64,000 bases of DNA from Marinobacter shengliensis (GTDB lineage: Bacteria; Pseudomonadota; Gammaproteobacteria; Pseudomonadales; Oleiphilaceae). Numbering within the stretch: position 1 is the first letter of the stretch; every line of letters starts with the position of its first letter. The position numbers and the translations under genes are program-made. Under the pieces are notes generated by a model. It worked only from the letters and a program-made list of their open reading frames with translations. It was not told where the DNA came from and did not search any database. Positions 33,851-43,176 of the stretch are shown one piece after another. Location of the stretch: the NCBI RefSeq assembly GCF_003007715.1, contig NZ_PXNO01000023.1, positions 434,001-498,000 on the forward strand, read 5' to 3'.

Positions 33851-35902
33851 ATGAACTGGCGCGCGATGACTGCCTCTGGTGCAAGGACGCTCTACCCCGT
33901 ACACAGGATACATGGGGTTATTCTACTGCTTTTGCTCCTGTCAACTCTGCTGCTGGGCATGGGGAATTCCCTGCACTCCAGAATGTTGTGGATTGGTGAG
34001 CAGGTCTGGCCGAACTATTATCTGCTGAACCCGGATGCGACCGAACCCACCTGTAATATGTTCGTGGATGTGGATGCTGAGGTTGAGCGCAGGATTCAGG
34101 CTTACAAGCCTGATCCGGACGATTTGTTCAGCTCCCCACCAGATGCGGATGCGCTGAGGCAGTCTCTGCAGAGCAACGTGGCCCTGTGTGAGCAGCGCCA
34201 CCTGATGTATGCCGAGAACCAGAAGCACGCCACATGGGCACTGGGTGCCTACAAGAGTTTTGAACAGGGACTGGCTGGCTTTCTGCTGGACAACATTGAA
34301 CTGACCAAGTACCTGTTCATCGCCATGTTTGCCATGGCTGCTGCGATCTCGGCGCTGGACGCGGACCACATTGCCCTGCGGCTGTCCCGCAACCGGTCAG
34401 AGTGGCGCTTGAGCCAGGGCGTGCAGTTCATCGTCAACGGTTTGATGGTGCTGTCCCTGAACGCCTATCTCGGGCGATTATCGACATCGCCGGGCACGGA
34501 AAACACTATGATTTTGCAATACGCCTGGGCCGGTGTATTCGGAATGTTCATGGTGATCAACGCCATTCGCTTCTTCCACATACCCGAGCGCATGAAGCCC
34601 GGCAGCCTGAGCTTGTCATCGAGCCTGGTCATCCCGTTGTATTGCATGATGGGTTTGATAGCCATGTCCTACTTCTTCTTTGTGGACGGCTACACTTCGG
34701 GCCTGGCGATCTACTTCGGCATGATGGCGAACCTGTCTTCCATGTTCATCAACATCGGCCTTTATGTGCTGGTGGGCATGATGCTCAAGCAGACCCGCGT
34801 GCCGGAATTGCTGCTGAACATCGTCAAGCCGTTCAATCTGCCGGCGCCTATGCTGGCCTCAGTGATTATCTTTGCCACCGCCTTCCCGACGGCGTTCACG
34901 GGTGCCTCCGGTATTTTTATTCTTGCCGTGGGTGGTGTGGTGTATGACGAACTGAGAAAAGCGGGTGCCGGGCGGCAGTTGTCCCTGGCGACCACCGCGA
35001 TGTCAGGCAGTCTCGGGGTGGTGCTCAACCCGTGCCTGCTGATTGTGGTAATCGCAGCACTGAACAAAGAAGTGACCACCTCTGAAATGTACGGCTGGGG
35101 CTTCTGGGTGTTCATTCTGTCTGCCAGCCTGTTCTCGTTCATCGTGTGCAAGACCGAAGGTAACTGGAAGCCCAGGCCGGCACCGGGTGCTTTGCGTCTT
35201 GCGCTGAAACAACTGTTGCCACTGGTACCTTATGCACTGACTGCCGCCGCTGTGATCTTTGCAATCTGGGTGGTCCTGGGCCTGAAGTTCAATGAGTACA
35301 GTGCGCCGATGATTCTGCCTTTGGTGATGCTCGCCCTGGTGGTGTTGGACTCTGGAAAGGAGAGTAAGGAACTTTCTGTTTCCCGGATGCAAACGTTCTT
35401 TGAACGCAGCAGCAATGCTGCCAGTGATTCAGCCGTTCACATCGGCGCGCTGCTGGCCCTGATTGGCTTCTCCATCTGCCTGGGCGGTATTCTGGAGCGC
35501 TCCGACATTGTCCATGCGATTTTCCCGGAGACCCTGACCAGCCCCTGGATTGCCATGATGGTCATCGTAGTGATGCTGACGCTGATCGGCATGGTGATGG
35601 ACCCGTTCGGTGCGGTGATTCTGGTATCGGCCACCATCGCCCAGCCAGCAATACAGATTGGCGTAGACCCGCTGCACTTCTGGATTGTGTGCCTGGTAGC
35701 CTTCGAGCTGGGTTACTTGAGCCCGCCTGTGGCCCTGAACCATCTGTTAACGCGGCAGGTGGTTGGTGAGACTGAAGTGCTGGCGGCAGAGCGCACGGGT
35801 ACTTTCTGGCACCGTTACCAGCGCCTGCTGTTGCCGCTGGCGGTGATGATACCCAGCTTGCTGCTGGTGGCCTTTGTGCCGATGCTGTTCTACGCCTTGT
35901 AG
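33851..35902 (+). CDS. Fused TRAP transporter permease (DctQ-DctM type) with N-terminal periplasmic insertion
   Basis: A 683-residue membrane protein. After a first helix (about 18-36, ILLLLLLSTLLLGMG) comes a soluble stretch of about 100 residues with two cysteines, then many membrane helices. The C-terminal 400 residues are DctM-like (FPTAFTGASGIFILAVGGVV, MVMDPFGAVILVSATIAQPA, LVAFELGYLSPPVALNHLL). The first helices probably replace DctQ, so small and large subunits would be one chain. It lies 15 bases after the binding protein and ends before a terminator at 35917. It would use an ion gradient for uptake. Confidence 0.8.
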   Translation: MNWRAMTASGARTLYPVHRIHGVILLLLLLSTLLLGMGNSLHSRMLWIGEQVWPNYYLLNPDATEPTCNMFVDVDAEVERRIQAYKPDPDDLFSSPPDADALRQSLQSNVALCEQRHLMYAENQKHATWALGAYKSFEQGLAGFLLDNIELTKYLFIAMFAMAAAISALDADHIALRLSRNRSEWRLSQGVQFIVNGLMVLSLNAYLGRLSTSPGTENTMILQYAWAGVFGMFMVINAIRFFHIPERMKPGSLSLSSSLVIPLYCMMGLIAMSYFFFVDGYTSGLAIYFGMMANLSSMFINIGLYVLVGMMLKQTRVPELLLNIVKPFNLPAPMLASVIIFATAFPTAFTGASGIFILAVGGVVYDELRKAGAGRQLSLATTAMSGSLGVVLNPCLLIVVIAALNKEVTTSEMYGWGFWVFILSASLFSFIVCKTEGNWKPRPAPGALRLALKQLLPLVPYALTAAAVIFAIWVVLGLKFNEYSAPMILPLVMLALVVLDSGKESKELSVSRMQTFFERSSNAASDSAVHIGALLALIGFSICLGGILERSDIVHAIFPETLTSPWIAMMVIVVMLTLIGMVMDPFGAVILVSATIAQPAIQIGVDPLHFWIVCLVAFELGYLSPPVALNHLLTRQVVGETEVLAAERTGTFWHRYQRLLLPLAVMIPSLLLVAFVPMLFYAL

Positions 35903-35916
35903 TTGGCGTGAAGACC

Positions 35917-35952
35917 GAAAGCCCGTGGAGTTCTGCTTCACGGGTTTTCTTG
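35917..35952 (+). terminator. Terminator of the TRAP operon
   Basis: CCCGTG (35922-35927) pairs with CACGGG (35939-35944) across an 11-base loop. It is flanked by AAA and followed by TTTTCTTGTTTT, 15 bases after the permease stop. Confidence 0.75.
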
Positions 35953-35975
35953 TTTTGGGCTTAACTTCGGCAAAC

Positions 35976-36084
35976 GGAGCAGGTTGGAGGGGCTTTCTGA
36001 AACACGCTGTGAATACGTCCATGTACGCTCCGCTCCGCCATCCATGGCTCCGCAGGGTTTCAGAAAGCCCCTCCAACCTGCTCC
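35976..36084 (+). repeat. Long palindromic element R6
   Basis: A perfect 28-bp inverted repeat (35976-36003 with 36057-36084, outer end GGAGCAGGTTGGAGGGG). The core hairpins are TACG-TCCA-TGTA, with a loop-closing G-U on the plus strand, and GCCA-TCCA-TGGC. It lies between the TRAP terminator and the subtilase gene, whose start is 112 bases further on. Confidence 0.94.
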
Positions 36085-36196
36085 TCCATCCTCGCGCTCA
36101 TTTTACCCGAGCCGGGATTAAACGATTTTGGAACTTTTGTTCTATAGTCTGCGTATGGATAAGGACGTTCATAAAAAACAGGCAAAGAGGGTAACC

Positions 36197-38824
36197 GTGA
36201 GAAGAACATTGCCGCAGTATCTTGTGCTTTCGGGAGTGGTGTTGTTCGCAGGATGCGGTGGTGGTTCCGGAAGTTCTGAATCCCAGCCCCCGGCCATTGA
36301 TCTTGGCCCTTTATCTGGTGTGATCAGTATCGAATCCGGCAGCCGGATTGATCAGGACACGATGGATCAGTTGCGGTTTACCGATGCCAGCCCTGCTTCG
36401 GGTGCCCAAACCCTGCCGGCCAGTTTTGTTCTTGCCGGGTTTGTCAGTTCGCGAAATGGTTCCTATCCGTTGCTGAACGGCCAATTGTTCAGTTACGCCG
36501 CTGACCCGGTGGATAACTTCACCGTGCCCATGGGGCCCGGTGAAACGGTAATTCTGAGAAATTTTGGCGGCCGTGACGGAGATGCGGAACTTGAGTTGCG
36601 TGTTACCGCCGGAGGGATTCTCTACGGGGCAGATGAGACCGCGGCGGACAAGCCTTCAGTCAGCGTGACTCTGGATAGCGGCGCCCCGGAAAGGAATTAC
36701 TCTGTTGAGGTCAGTGTGGCCAGCGGAGGTGGCCCCACTCGCTATGTTCTGGTCAAAGCCGCTGATGGCCAGCTCGATAGCGTCAGTCTTGATTGGCCGG
36801 ACCATCCGTTCCTCCCCGGCCAGGCCATTGTTACGTTGGATGCAACCGACTCTGGAACCATGTCGTCGCTGGCGACCGGCATGGCCAGCGCTGAGCGGCA
36901 TCTGGGTGGTTCGGACTGGTTGATGCGGATGCCGGCTCAGGCGTCTTCCCGTGGTGTCAGTGCGACTCAGAGGCAGGCGGAGACCCTGTCCTGGGTTACC
37001 CAGCTTCGGCAGATGCCGGGTGTCAAAGACGCGGTGCCGAACTATCAGATGTCGAGCATGCAGAGCTCGCCGGTGGATGAGCCTCTGTACGGTTTGCAGT
37101 GGCATTACGATCTGATCAACGGGCCCGGAGCCTGGCAGTTGGCTCCTGACGGTGGCGAGGGCGCCAGCGTCGCTGTTCTGGACAGCGGTTTGTTTAGCCC
37201 CAACGGAACGACTGCCTGGCATCCCGATCTTGACGCCAATGTGGATGGTGGCAGGGATTTTGTGGATAACGATTTCTATCCTGAGGATCCTGGTAGCAGC
37301 GTTGGCGCCAGTGTGTTTCACGGTACTCACGTTGCCGGAACGGTAGCTGCGGTGGTTAACGGTGAAGGCATCGGAGGGGTCGCGTTCGGATCCAGGATCG
37401 TTCCAGTCAGGGTTTTGGGAGAGGGTGGCACCGGCTCCTCCACAGATCTCATTGATGCCATTCGCTGGGTGACCGGGGATTCTCCCAGGCAGAACTTGCC
37501 CCGGGCCGAAATCGTCAATCTGAGTCTGGGTGGTTTGCCCAGGATTCAGGCGCTGGAAGACGCCATTGCTTTCGGCGTAGGGCGAGGCATGATTTTCGTT
37601 GGTGCAGCCGGAAACTCAGCAACCTCAACGCAATCGTTCCCGGCGGCGTCGCCCAACGTGTTGGCGGTCAGTGCCGTGGATGCCGCAGGTCGACTGTCGT
37701 CCTACTCAAACTTCGGAAGCTGGATTGATCTCGCAGCACCCGGCGGAGATGCCAGCCGGGATGGCAATAACGATGGCCGCGCCGATCTGATCTGGAGTAC
37801 CAGTGCGGTGGGGCAGGCCGGTCAATTCGTTGCCAGTTATGCGGGCTTGCAGGGTACGTCTATGGCCACGCCTCATGTGTCGGGCGTCATGGCACTGCTG
37901 AAAGCCCAGAAAGACACCCTCAACTACAGCGAGGTTCGAGCCCTGCTGGAAAGCGGCGAACTCACCGATTATCCGGGAAGCCGAAACGACCAGTTGGGTT
38001 ATGGCGTTCTCGATGCCGCGAGGGCGCTTCAGGCAAATCTGGAAGGCAGCGTAACGATTCTGTCGCCATCGCCGTCCCAGGTCTCGCTCAGCAATGAGGG
38101 GGTGACAAGTGCCACGGTGACCCTGAACCAGATTGGTGATGGCTCAATTTCCAACGTTGTCCTCACCGAAAACCTTGATTGGCTGAGCTCAAACCAACCG
38201 ACCCTTGAGAACGGACGGTATGTATTCAACGTATCCTTGGTGGAGTCGGAGATTGAGCCAGATACGGCTTACCGGGGTGATATCCGTGTGACCTATGACG
38301 ATGATGGAACTCAACGCAGCTTGCGCATTCCTGTCATCGCCCAGCTCATCAGCGACGAACAGGCCCGCAACGCCGGCACCCACTTCGTCCTGCTGGTGGA
38401 TACCACTCCGGATGATGACGGTTTCTATTGGGCCGAGGCCCAGGTTGCTGTGGAGGCCTCAAATGGCAGCTACGGTTTCCGCTTTGAATCCTGGGATGGA
38501 GAGGAGCCACGCCGGCTCAATGAAGTCAGTCCGGGCGACTACTTTCTGGTGGCGGGCACGGATATTGATGGCGACGGCATCATCTGTCAGCCCGGTGAGG
38601 CCTGCGCGGAATACCCGATTTCCGGTTTGCGGGAGGTGATCACCATTGAGGAAGGCCAAAGCCTTTCCGATCTCCGGATGACCACCAGCTTTACCCGCCC
38701 TACAATTTCTGCGGAAACCCCGGACATCCTGCCCAGGCCGGGTTTTCAGGGTTACCGTTTGATCACGCCAGAGCGCGACAGCGCTCGCAATAACAGTGAT
38801 AACCGACCCAGGACGACACAATGA
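36197..38824 (+). CDS. Subtilisin-like (S8) serine protease lipoprotein
   Basis: An 875-residue secreted protease. The GTG start at 36197 has GAGG upstream and gives a lipoprotein signal with lipobox FAGC (Cys20). A propeptide-like region ends near GVKDAVPNYQ. The S8 domain has catalytic Asp in VAVLDSGLF, His in HGTHVAGTVAAV, oxyanion Asn in VGAAGNSAT, and Ser in LQGTSMATPHVSGVMALL. The C-terminal 250 residues form beta-rich domains with a calcium-like DIDGDGI loop. The stop overlaps the start of a PrcB-type lipoprotein gene by 4 bases. In Treponema a subtilase (PrtP) works with PrcB, so this pair may form a surface protease complex. Confidence 0.9.
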   Translation: MRRTLPQYLVLSGVVLFAGCGGGSGSSESQPPAIDLGPLSGVISIESGSRIDQDTMDQLRFTDASPASGAQTLPASFVLAGFVSSRNGSYPLLNGQLFSYAADPVDNFTVPMGPGETVILRNFGGRDGDAELELRVTAGGILYGADETAADKPSVSVTLDSGAPERNYSVEVSVASGGGPTRYVLVKAADGQLDSVSLDWPDHPFLPGQAIVTLDATDSGTMSSLATGMASAERHLGGSDWLMRMPAQASSRGVSATQRQAETLSWVTQLRQMPGVKDAVPNYQMSSMQSSPVDEPLYGLQWHYDLINGPGAWQLAPDGGEGASVAVLDSGLFSPNGTTAWHPDLDANVDGGRDFVDNDFYPEDPGSSVGASVFHGTHVAGTVAAVVNGEGIGGVAFGSRIVPVRVLGEGGTGSSTDLIDAIRWVTGDSPRQNLPRAEIVNLSLGGLPRIQALEDAIAFGVGRGMIFVGAAGNSATSTQSFPAASPNVLAVSAVDAAGRLSSYSNFGSWIDLAAPGGDASRDGNNDGRADLIWSTSAVGQAGQFVASYAGLQGTSMATPHVSGVMALLKAQKDTLNYSEVRALLESGELTDYPGSRNDQLGYGVLDAARALQANLEGSVTILSPSPSQVSLSNEGVTSATVTLNQIGDGSISNVVLTENLDWLSSNQPTLENGRYVFNVSLVESEIEPDTAYRGDIRVTYDDDGTQRSLRIPVIAQLISDEQARNAGTHFVLLVDTTPDDDGFYWAEAQVAVEASNGSYGFRFESWDGEEPRRLNEVSPGDYFLVAGTDIDGDGIICQPGEACAEYPISGLREVITIEEGQSLSDLRMTTSFTRPTISAETPDILPRPGFQGYRLITPERDSARNNSDNRPRTTQ

Positions 38825-39318
38825 CAGATCGCATTCCCCGGCTGTTTGCCTTGCCGCTGGCAGCGGCCCTGATAACGGCTTGCAGTGCCACCGGCGGTGA
38901 AAACGCCGGCATGCAGCCCCAGGTGCGCCAGGTAACCCAGTCTGCCCATTGTGGCCTGACCGGACCAGGCGTCGCGCACGTGCGGACCGGTTCGGAACTG
39001 GAGGCATTGCTGGATATTGGCGGGCAGAATATGGCAACCGGTATTATTCGCCAGGTTAATCTTGAGAAAGAGTCACTGGTGATTGTCACCCTGGGCCAGA
39101 AGCCAACCGCCGGTTATAGCGTTGGGCTTGAGTCTGCCACGGCGGACAGGAAAACCCTGAAACTGGCCATGAAGGTAAATTCGCCCGCGCCGGACATGAT
39201 GGTGGCGCAGGTGATTACCTCGCCCTGCGCGGTGCTTGCGGTAGCGGACAGCCAGTGGCAGCGCCTGGAAGTATCCGGGTTGTCTGGAACGCCGTTGTTG
39301 AAAGAGCTCGGAAACTGA
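38821..39318 (+). CDS. PrcB-domain lipoprotein, probable protease partner
   Basis: A 165-residue lipoprotein (signal MTDRIPRLFALPLAAALITA, lipobox ITAC). The mature part ends in a PrcB_C-type domain with the pattern LVIVTLGQKPTAGYSVGLES, followed by MMVAQVITSPCAVLAV. Its ATG overlaps the subtilase stop, so it is made together with the protease. In Treponema denticola PrcB helps assemble the dentilisin (S8) protease complex; a similar role here is inferred. Two cysteines (one in AHCGL, one in SPCAV) could form a disulfide. Confidence 0.78.
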   Translation: MTDRIPRLFALPLAAALITACSATGGENAGMQPQVRQVTQSAHCGLTGPGVAHVRTGSELEALLDIGGQNMATGIIRQVNLEKESLVIVTLGQKPTAGYSVGLESATADRKTLKLAMKVNSPAPDMMVAQVITSPCAVLAVADSQWQRLEVSGLSGTPLLKELGN

Positions 39319-39418
39319 AACCACTTGGCGTAGCCACAAAACAAACATTGATCTTTCAGCCCGAATCCCTAAGCTATGGCTCAGCTTTAACGACCACTTG
39401 CGGAGCCATGCCGTTACT

Positions 39419-41314
39419 ATGAGCCAGCAACAATACAACGCCGATGCCATTGAAGTTCTGAGCGGTCTTGACCCGGTGCGAAAACGCCCAGGCATGTACA
39501 CGGACACCTCAAGGCCGAACCACCTGGCTCAGGAAGTCATCGACAACAGTGTGGACGAGGCGCTGGCCGGCCATGCCCGCCGGATTGATGTCATCCTGCA
39601 CAGTGACAACTCGCTGAGTGTGGAAGACGATGGCCGCGGTATGCCCGTCGATATCCACAAGGAAGAGGGCGTTCCGGGGGTTGAGCTGATCCTCTCCCGC
39701 CTGCACGCCGGTGGTAAGTTTTCCGAGGGCAACTACAACTTCTCCGGCGGCTTGCACGGTGTGGGTGTGTCTGTGGTGAATGCCCTGTCTACCGATCTGG
39801 AAGTGACCATCCGTAGGGATGGACAGGTTCACCGGATGACCTTCGCTAACGGCGACAAGGCATCCGAGCTGGAAGTGATCGATACCGTTGGCAAGCGCAA
39901 TACCGGTACCCGCCTGAAGTTCACCCCCGATCCGAAATACTTCGACAGTCCCAATTTCTCCGTCAGCCGTCTGCGGCATAACCTGCGGGCCAAGGCGGTG
40001 CTGTGCCCGGGCCTGGTGGTGACATTCCTGCAGGAAAAAACCGGCGAGAAAGACGAGTGGTTCTATGAGGACGGCTTGCGGGACTACCTGCGTACTGCCC
40101 TGGCAGACATCGAAGCCGTGCCGCTTGAGCCCTTCACCGGCAGTTTCTCCGGTAATAAGGAAGCGGTGGATTGGGCGATCCAGTGGCTGCCGGAGGGCGG
40201 CGATGCCGTCATGGAAAGCTACGTCAACCTGATTCCCACCGCCCAGGGCGGTACCCATGTGAATGGCTTACGCACGGGCTTGCTGGAAGCCATGCGGGAA
40301 TTCTGTGAGTTCCGTAGTCTGCTACCCCGGGGGGTCAAGCTGTCGCCCGAGGATATCTGGGAGCGGGTGGCCTATGTGCTGTCGTTCAAGATGCAGGAGC
40401 CTCAGTTCTCCGGCCAGACTAAAGAGCGGCTGTCGTCCCGTGAGGCGGCGGCGTTTGTCTCCGGCGTGGTGAAAGACGCCTTCAGCCTGTGGCTGAACCA
40501 GCACACCGATATTGCTGAAGCCCTGGCTGAGCTGTTTATCAGCAATGCCCAGCGCCGGCTGCGGGCCAGCAAGAAGGTGGCCCGCAAAAAGGTGACCTCC
40601 GGCCCGGCGTTGCCCGGCAAACTGGCTGATTGCTCCGGTGCCGATACCACCCGTTCAGAACTGTTCCTGGTGGAAGGTGATTCGGCTGGCGGTTCCGCCA
40701 AGCAGGCCCGGGACCGGGAATTTCAGGCGGTGATGCCGCTGCGGGGCAAGATTTTGAATACCTGGGAAGTGGATTCCGGTGAAATCCTGGCTTCCCAGGA
40801 AGTTCACGATATTGCCGTGGCCATCGGTGTTGATCCTGGCTCAGAGGATTTTACCGGTTTGCGCTACAACAAGATCTGTATCCTGGCGGATGCCGACTCT
40901 GACGGCCTGCATATCGCCACCTTGCTGTGCGCGCTGTTCGTAAAGCACTTCCGTCCACTGGTTTCTGCCGGCCATGTATTTGTCGCCATGCCGCCGCTGT
41001 ACCGGGTGGATCTGGGCAAGGAAACCTTCTATGCCCTCGATGAGCACGAAAAGCAGGGTATTATCGACCGCCTGGCAGCCGAGAAGCGGAAGGGCAAGGT
41101 TCAGGTGACCCGTTTCAAGGGCCTGGGTGAGATGAATCCCCTGCAATTGCGCGAAACCACCATGGCGCCAGACACTCGCCGCCTGGTGATGCTCACCCTG
41201 GAAGAGGGTGATGACACCGATGAGCGAATGGACATGTTGCTGGGCAAGAAGCGGGCTTCAGACCGCCGGGTTTGGCTGGAAGCCTACGGCAATATGGCGG
41301 ATATTGCGGTTTGA
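39419..41314 (+). CDS. parE: DNA topoisomerase IV subunit B
   Basis: A 631-residue ATPase subunit of topoisomerase IV, which unlinks daughter chromosomes. The GHKL ATPase has EVIDNSVDEALAGHA, VEDDGRGMPVDIHKEEG and GGLHGVGVSVVNALS; the TOPRIM region has LVEGDSAGGSAKQARDR, LRGKILNTWE and DADSDGLHIATLL. The length matches E. coli ParE. The start at 39419 is seven codons inside a longer frame and begins at the conserved QYNADAIEVL region. The parC gene lies 7 kb further on, so the two subunits are not in one operon. Confidence 0.96.
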   Translation: MSQQQYNADAIEVLSGLDPVRKRPGMYTDTSRPNHLAQEVIDNSVDEALAGHARRIDVILHSDNSLSVEDDGRGMPVDIHKEEGVPGVELILSRLHAGGKFSEGNYNFSGGLHGVGVSVVNALSTDLEVTIRRDGQVHRMTFANGDKASELEVIDTVGKRNTGTRLKFTPDPKYFDSPNFSVSRLRHNLRAKAVLCPGLVVTFLQEKTGEKDEWFYEDGLRDYLRTALADIEAVPLEPFTGSFSGNKEAVDWAIQWLPEGGDAVMESYVNLIPTAQGGTHVNGLRTGLLEAMREFCEFRSLLPRGVKLSPEDIWERVAYVLSFKMQEPQFSGQTKERLSSREAAAFVSGVVKDAFSLWLNQHTDIAEALAELFISNAQRRLRASKKVARKKVTSGPALPGKLADCSGADTTRSELFLVEGDSAGGSAKQARDREFQAVMPLRGKILNTWEVDSGEILASQEVHDIAVAIGVDPGSEDFTGLRYNKICILADADSDGLHIATLLCALFVKHFRPLVSAGHVFVAMPPLYRVDLGKETFYALDEHEKQGIIDRLAAEKRKGKVQVTRFKGLGEMNPLQLRETTMAPDTRRLVMLTLEEGDDTDERMDMLLGKKRASDRRVWLEAYGNMADIAV

Positions 41315-41409
41315 TATTCCCTGCAGTGCTATAAAAATCATTACTTATTCTTTCTCAGAATTGATGAGGGCCGCTATCCTGCCAGTTTTCTAACCGGAAT
41401 AACCGAGTT

Positions 41410-43176
41410 ATGGACTGGCACGGATGGTTTTCCCTTGGGTTGGCGGGTGCCGCCCTGTTACTGATGAGCTCTGGCCGCTTTGCGCCGCATCTGGTGATGA
41501 TGGCGGCATTGGTGGTGCTGAGTGCCAGCGGTATCATCGGCCCGGAACAGGCCCTTGCCGGCTTCAGTAATCCGGGGCTGATCACAGTGGTTGCCCTGTT
41601 TGTGGTGGCCTCCGGTGTTCACCATTCCGGGGGTGTTGACCTCCTGGTGCACTACATTCTCGGCAGCCCGAAAACCGTTCGCGGGGCCCAGGCCCGCATT
41701 GCCTTACCAGTCACGTTGCTCAGTGGCTTCCTGAATAATACGCCGGTGGTTGCCACCATGATTCCGGCCGTTCATGCCTGGTCCCGCAAGATTGGAATTG
41801 CCCCTTCCAAGCTGATGATTCCCCTCAGCTATGCCGCCATTTTCGGCGGAACGCTCACCCTGATCGGTACCAGTACCAACCTGGTGGTCAATGGTCAGTA
41901 CCAGCAGCTGACCGGTGAAGAAGGCTTTTCAATTTTCGCCATTACCCAGGTTGGGCTGCCGGTTGCGATCATCGGGGTTGCTGTGATGTTGCTGGTACTG
42001 CCGCGGATGTTGCCAGACCGTAAAGACCAGCAGAAGTTCGGCTCGGTCAAAGAGTTTACGCTGGAAGTGGCGGTCGCGTTCGAGGGGCCGCTGGTCGGCA
42101 AAAGCGTAGGTGAGGCCGGGCTGCGGGAGCTGGATCGACTCTACCTGGTTGAAATTGAGCGGGATGGCAGCGTGGTGACGGCGGTGCCATCGGAAGAGCG
42201 TCTTCGGGGCGGTGACCGCCTGGTGTTTGCCGGCGATACCCAGGCAATTTCTGATCTGTTGCGGATCAACGGCATCGTGCCTTCGGTGCATGATGATGAG
42301 CCGTCTCTCAGCAAGGACCGCGCCGAACGACGTTTGGTGGAGGCGGTGTTGTCGCCCCAGTCAGATGTGCTTGGCCAGACCATCAGGGATGCCCGGTTTC
42401 GGGACCGGTACGGTGCCGTGGTACTGGCGGTTGCACGCGGAGGTGAGCGGGTGCCGGGTAACCTTGGCAACATTCGCCTGAAACCTGGTGATGTGTTGTT
42501 GCTGGAAGCGCGCCCTGCGTTCGTCAGCCGGCAGCGATACAACAAGGATTTCCTGCTGATCAACGACCTTGAGACAGAAGCGCCGCGCCACGACCGGGCC
42601 TGGTTGTCCTGGGGCATTTTGTTGGTGCTGGTCGGGCTTGCCGCCTGCGGCATCATGACGATGCTCAACGCTGCCCTGGTAGGAGCATTCGTGATGATCC
42701 TTTCCGGCTGTTGTACGGTTGGCCAGGCTCAGAAAGCGGTAGACGTTCCGGTGATTCTCACGATCGCCGCTTCCTTTGCCATGGGCGGAGCACTGGAACA
42801 GACCGGAGCGGCGAGTTATCTGGCCGGTGCGGTGTTCAGCCTGAGCGATGGCCATACCCTGCTGGCGTTATTGCTGGTTTACCTGGTGGTGTCAGTGCTG
42901 ACGGAAGTCATCACCAATAACGCAGCCGCCGTCCTGATTGTGCCGGTGGTGCTGTCGCTCACCTCTGCGATGGGCGTGGATTCCGAGCCGTTTATCATTG
43001 CGGTGATGATGGCCGCTTCGGCAAGCTTTGCCACACCACTGGGTTATCAGACCAACATGATGGTGTTCGGGCCGGGAGGCTACCGTTTCAGCGATTTTAT
43101 CCGGGTTGGTTTGCCGATGAATGTCTTTATCGGCCTGGTGACGGTTGGAGTTATTTCTGTGGTTTACGGTGTTTGA
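41410..43176 (+). CDS. SLC13-type ion transporter with two TrkA-C domains
   Basis: A 588-residue transporter of the divalent anion:Na+ symporter (ArsB/NhaD) group. Two membrane halves of about five or six helices each flank a cytoplasmic section (about residues 205-380) with two TrkA-C/RCK-C domains, seen at GPLVGKSVGEAGLRELDRLY and VLGQTIRDARFRDRYGAVVL. Signature loops are LSGFLNNTPVVATMIPAV and EVITNNAAAVLIVPV. Close families carry sulfate or dicarboxylates, so the ion is uncertain. The 3' end overlaps the convergent EAL gene by 13 bases. Confidence 0.88.
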   Translation: MDWHGWFSLGLAGAALLLMSSGRFAPHLVMMAALVVLSASGIIGPEQALAGFSNPGLITVVALFVVASGVHHSGGVDLLVHYILGSPKTVRGAQARIALPVTLLSGFLNNTPVVATMIPAVHAWSRKIGIAPSKLMIPLSYAAIFGGTLTLIGTSTNLVVNGQYQQLTGEEGFSIFAITQVGLPVAIIGVAVMLLVLPRMLPDRKDQQKFGSVKEFTLEVAVAFEGPLVGKSVGEAGLRELDRLYLVEIERDGSVVTAVPSEERLRGGDRLVFAGDTQAISDLLRINGIVPSVHDDEPSLSKDRAERRLVEAVLSPQSDVLGQTIRDARFRDRYGAVVLAVARGGERVPGNLGNIRLKPGDVLLLEARPAFVSRQRYNKDFLLINDLETEAPRHDRAWLSWGILLVLVGLAACGIMTMLNAALVGAFVMILSGCCTVGQAQKAVDVPVILTIAASFAMGGALEQTGAASYLAGAVFSLSDGHTLLALLLVYLVVSVLTEVITNNAAAVLIVPVVLSLTSAMGVDSEPFIIAVMMAASASFATPLGYQTNMMVFGPGGYRFSDFIRVGLPMNVFIGLVTVGVISVVYGV

